A program made the position numbers and the translations under genes. Below, in pieces: positions 13,556 to 13,881 of a DNA stretch of 13,881 bases. The DNA lies in assembly GCA_002431865.1 (NCBI GenBank), contig DJEI01000027.1:34127-48007 (forward strand), read 5' to 3'. The stretch comes from Lachnospiraceae bacterium UBA5902. GTDB lineage: Bacteria; Bacillota; Clostridia; Lachnospirales; Lachnospiraceae. How positions within the stretch are numbered: the stretch's first letter is position 1; every line of letters begins with the position of its first letter. The notes below the pieces were generated by a model, which was not told where the DNA came from, made no database searches, and worked only from the letters and a program-made list of their open reading frames with translations.

Positions 13556-13815
13556 TTTTTTAGGAAGTCATTTTCCTTTTGAAGTTCTGCAAGTTGCTTT
13601 TTGAGCTGAAGATTCTCCTTCATGTAATCATAATCGGCTTTGGCTTCTTTGTTAGTTTGGCATTCTTCACGGAATTGTTTTGTCCAATTTGAGATACTTG
13701 CATGCGATACTCCGTATTCTGCTGCAAGACCTTTGAGGGATCTTCCCTCTTCAAGATGAAGACGAACAATCTTCTTCTTGAATTCTGGTTCATAATGTTG
13801 ATTCATCTGTAACAT
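13522..13815 (-). CDS. IS3-family transposase OrfA (helix-turn-helix protein)
   Basis: The product has 97 residues. The ATG at 13815 has AGGAGG nine bases upstream. The N-terminal half is a helix-turn-helix of the HTH_Tnp_1 (transposase_8) type: YEPEFKKKIVRLHLEEGRSL, then GLAAEYGVSHASISNWTKQF (about residues 8-52). The second half is a leucine-zipper-like coiled coil (NLQLKKQLAELQKENDFLKKAAAFF, about 69-94) used for multimerisation. OrfA binds the terminal repeats and, alone, usually represses transposition; fused to OrfB through the -1 frameshift it forms the active transposase. Its last codons contain the slippery run at 13555-13561, and the stop is TAG at 13522-13524, inside the orfB frame. 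Confidence 0.92.
   Translation of the reverse strand: MLQMNQHYEPEFKKKIVRLHLEEGRSLKGLAAEYGVSHASISNWTKQFREECQTNKEAKADYDYMKENLQLKKQLAELQKENDFLKKAAAFFAKEID
13555..13561 (-). promoter_or_regulatory. A7 slippery heptamer for programmed -1 frameshift between orfA and orfB
   Basis: In the orfA frame the minus strand reads CTA AAA AAA GCA. A -1 slip on A-AAA-AAA continues as AGC AGC GGC ATT CTT, which is exactly the open orfB frame. The orfA stop lies 31 bases beyond the slip. This is the standard IS3-family arrangement. Confidence 0.8.
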
Positions 13816-13833
13816 ACCTCGTTTCCTCCTAAG

Positions 13834-13863
13834 ATTATATCTTATTAGGTCGAGATGTTACAA
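13834..13863 (-). promoter_or_regulatory. IS transposase promoter overlapping the right inverted repeat
   Basis: On the minus strand, TTGTAA (13863-13858) and TATAAT (13839-13834) are 18 bases apart. The -35 box lies inside the conserved part of the inverted repeat, so transposase bound there could shut off its own expression. Confidence 0.6.
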
Positions 13864-13881
13864 CTATGTTATATCACAACA
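13844..13881 (-). repeat. Right terminal inverted repeat of the IS, ending at the window edge
   Basis: The reverse complement starts TGTTGTGAT and contains TTGTAACATCTCGACCTAAT, matching 12604-12641. The plus strand ends in CACAACA at base 13881, so the element may stop exactly at the edge of the available sequence. Confidence 0.75.

Larger units (their letters stand above)
12604..13881 (-). mobile_element. IS3-family insertion sequence, about 1278 bp
   Basis: Imperfect terminal inverted repeats bound the element. The left end reads TGTTGTGG...TTGTAACACTACGACCTAAT (12604-12641). The reverse complement of the right end reads TGTTGTGA...TTGTAACATCTCGACCTAAT (13881-13844). The two align in the same register over 38 bases, with about 28 identical. 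The ends begin with TG and close with CA, as in IS3-family elements. The element encodes orfA and orfB on the minus strand with an A7 slippery site. If only the strongest 20-bp repeats are used, the element would be 12622-13863. It sits in a SHOCT-domain gene. No target duplication can be tested because the right flank is outside the window. Confidence 0.88.

Overview
The window looks like chromosomal DNA from a Gram-positive gut anaerobe of the Lachnospiraceae type (Clostridia), perhaps near Coprococcus or Roseburia. This is inferred from moderate GC, strong AGGAGG-type ribosome binding sites, sigma-A-like promoters, a DUF5721-like protein, a clostripain-type protease with an N-terminal zinc ribbon, and an IS3-family element. 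The genus cannot be fixed from the sequence alone.

Layout. (1) 1-1711, minus strand: a tight three-gene operon of a 58-residue membrane miniprotein, a membrane-anchored transglutaminase-like protein, and a DUF5721-like protein cut by the window edge. Its leader carries an 11-bp inverted repeat. (2) 1871-3314, plus: argH alone behind its own promoter. (3) 3322-3522: a roughly 200-bp non-coding, nested palindromic element that resembles a MITE or a structured RNA. (4) 3572-3769, plus: a 65-residue small protein ending at a bidirectional terminator shared with the converging glgA (3887-5326, minus). (5) 5447-8716, minus: an overlapping moxR - DUF58 - polytopic membrane protein operon, of the type usually linked to envelope or secreted-protein maturation; here the third protein has no transglutaminase domain. 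(6) 8860-11310, plus: divergent from moxR, a membrane-anchored peptidase C11 (clostripain family) with a cytoplasmic zinc ribbon and a 12-residue Tyr/Asn/Gln tandem repeat. (7) 11349-12221, minus: an unrecognised membrane protein whose stop codon lies in the loop of the shared terminator. (8) 12222-12506: non-coding, with dyad-symmetric operator-like sites and a minus-strand terminator. (9) 12507-12603: the 3' end of a broken SHOCT-domain gene. (10) 12604-13881: an IS3-family insertion sequence with orfA and orfB joined by a predicted -1 frameshift on an A7 slippery site. Its far inverted repeat appears to end exactly at the window edge, as if the assembly stopped at the repeat boundary.

How the parts relate. 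argH (arginine biosynthesis) and glgA (glycogen synthesis) are core metabolic genes in separate transcription units. The moxR/DUF58 operon and the C11 protease are expressed divergently from promoters whose -35 boxes nearly touch, so they may be co-regulated. With the separate transglutaminase operon they suggest an envelope or extracellular protein-processing theme, which is an inference. The most interesting unexplained objects are the palindromic element with its neighbouring small gene, the protease architecture, and the separated transglutaminase and MoxR-DUF58 modules.
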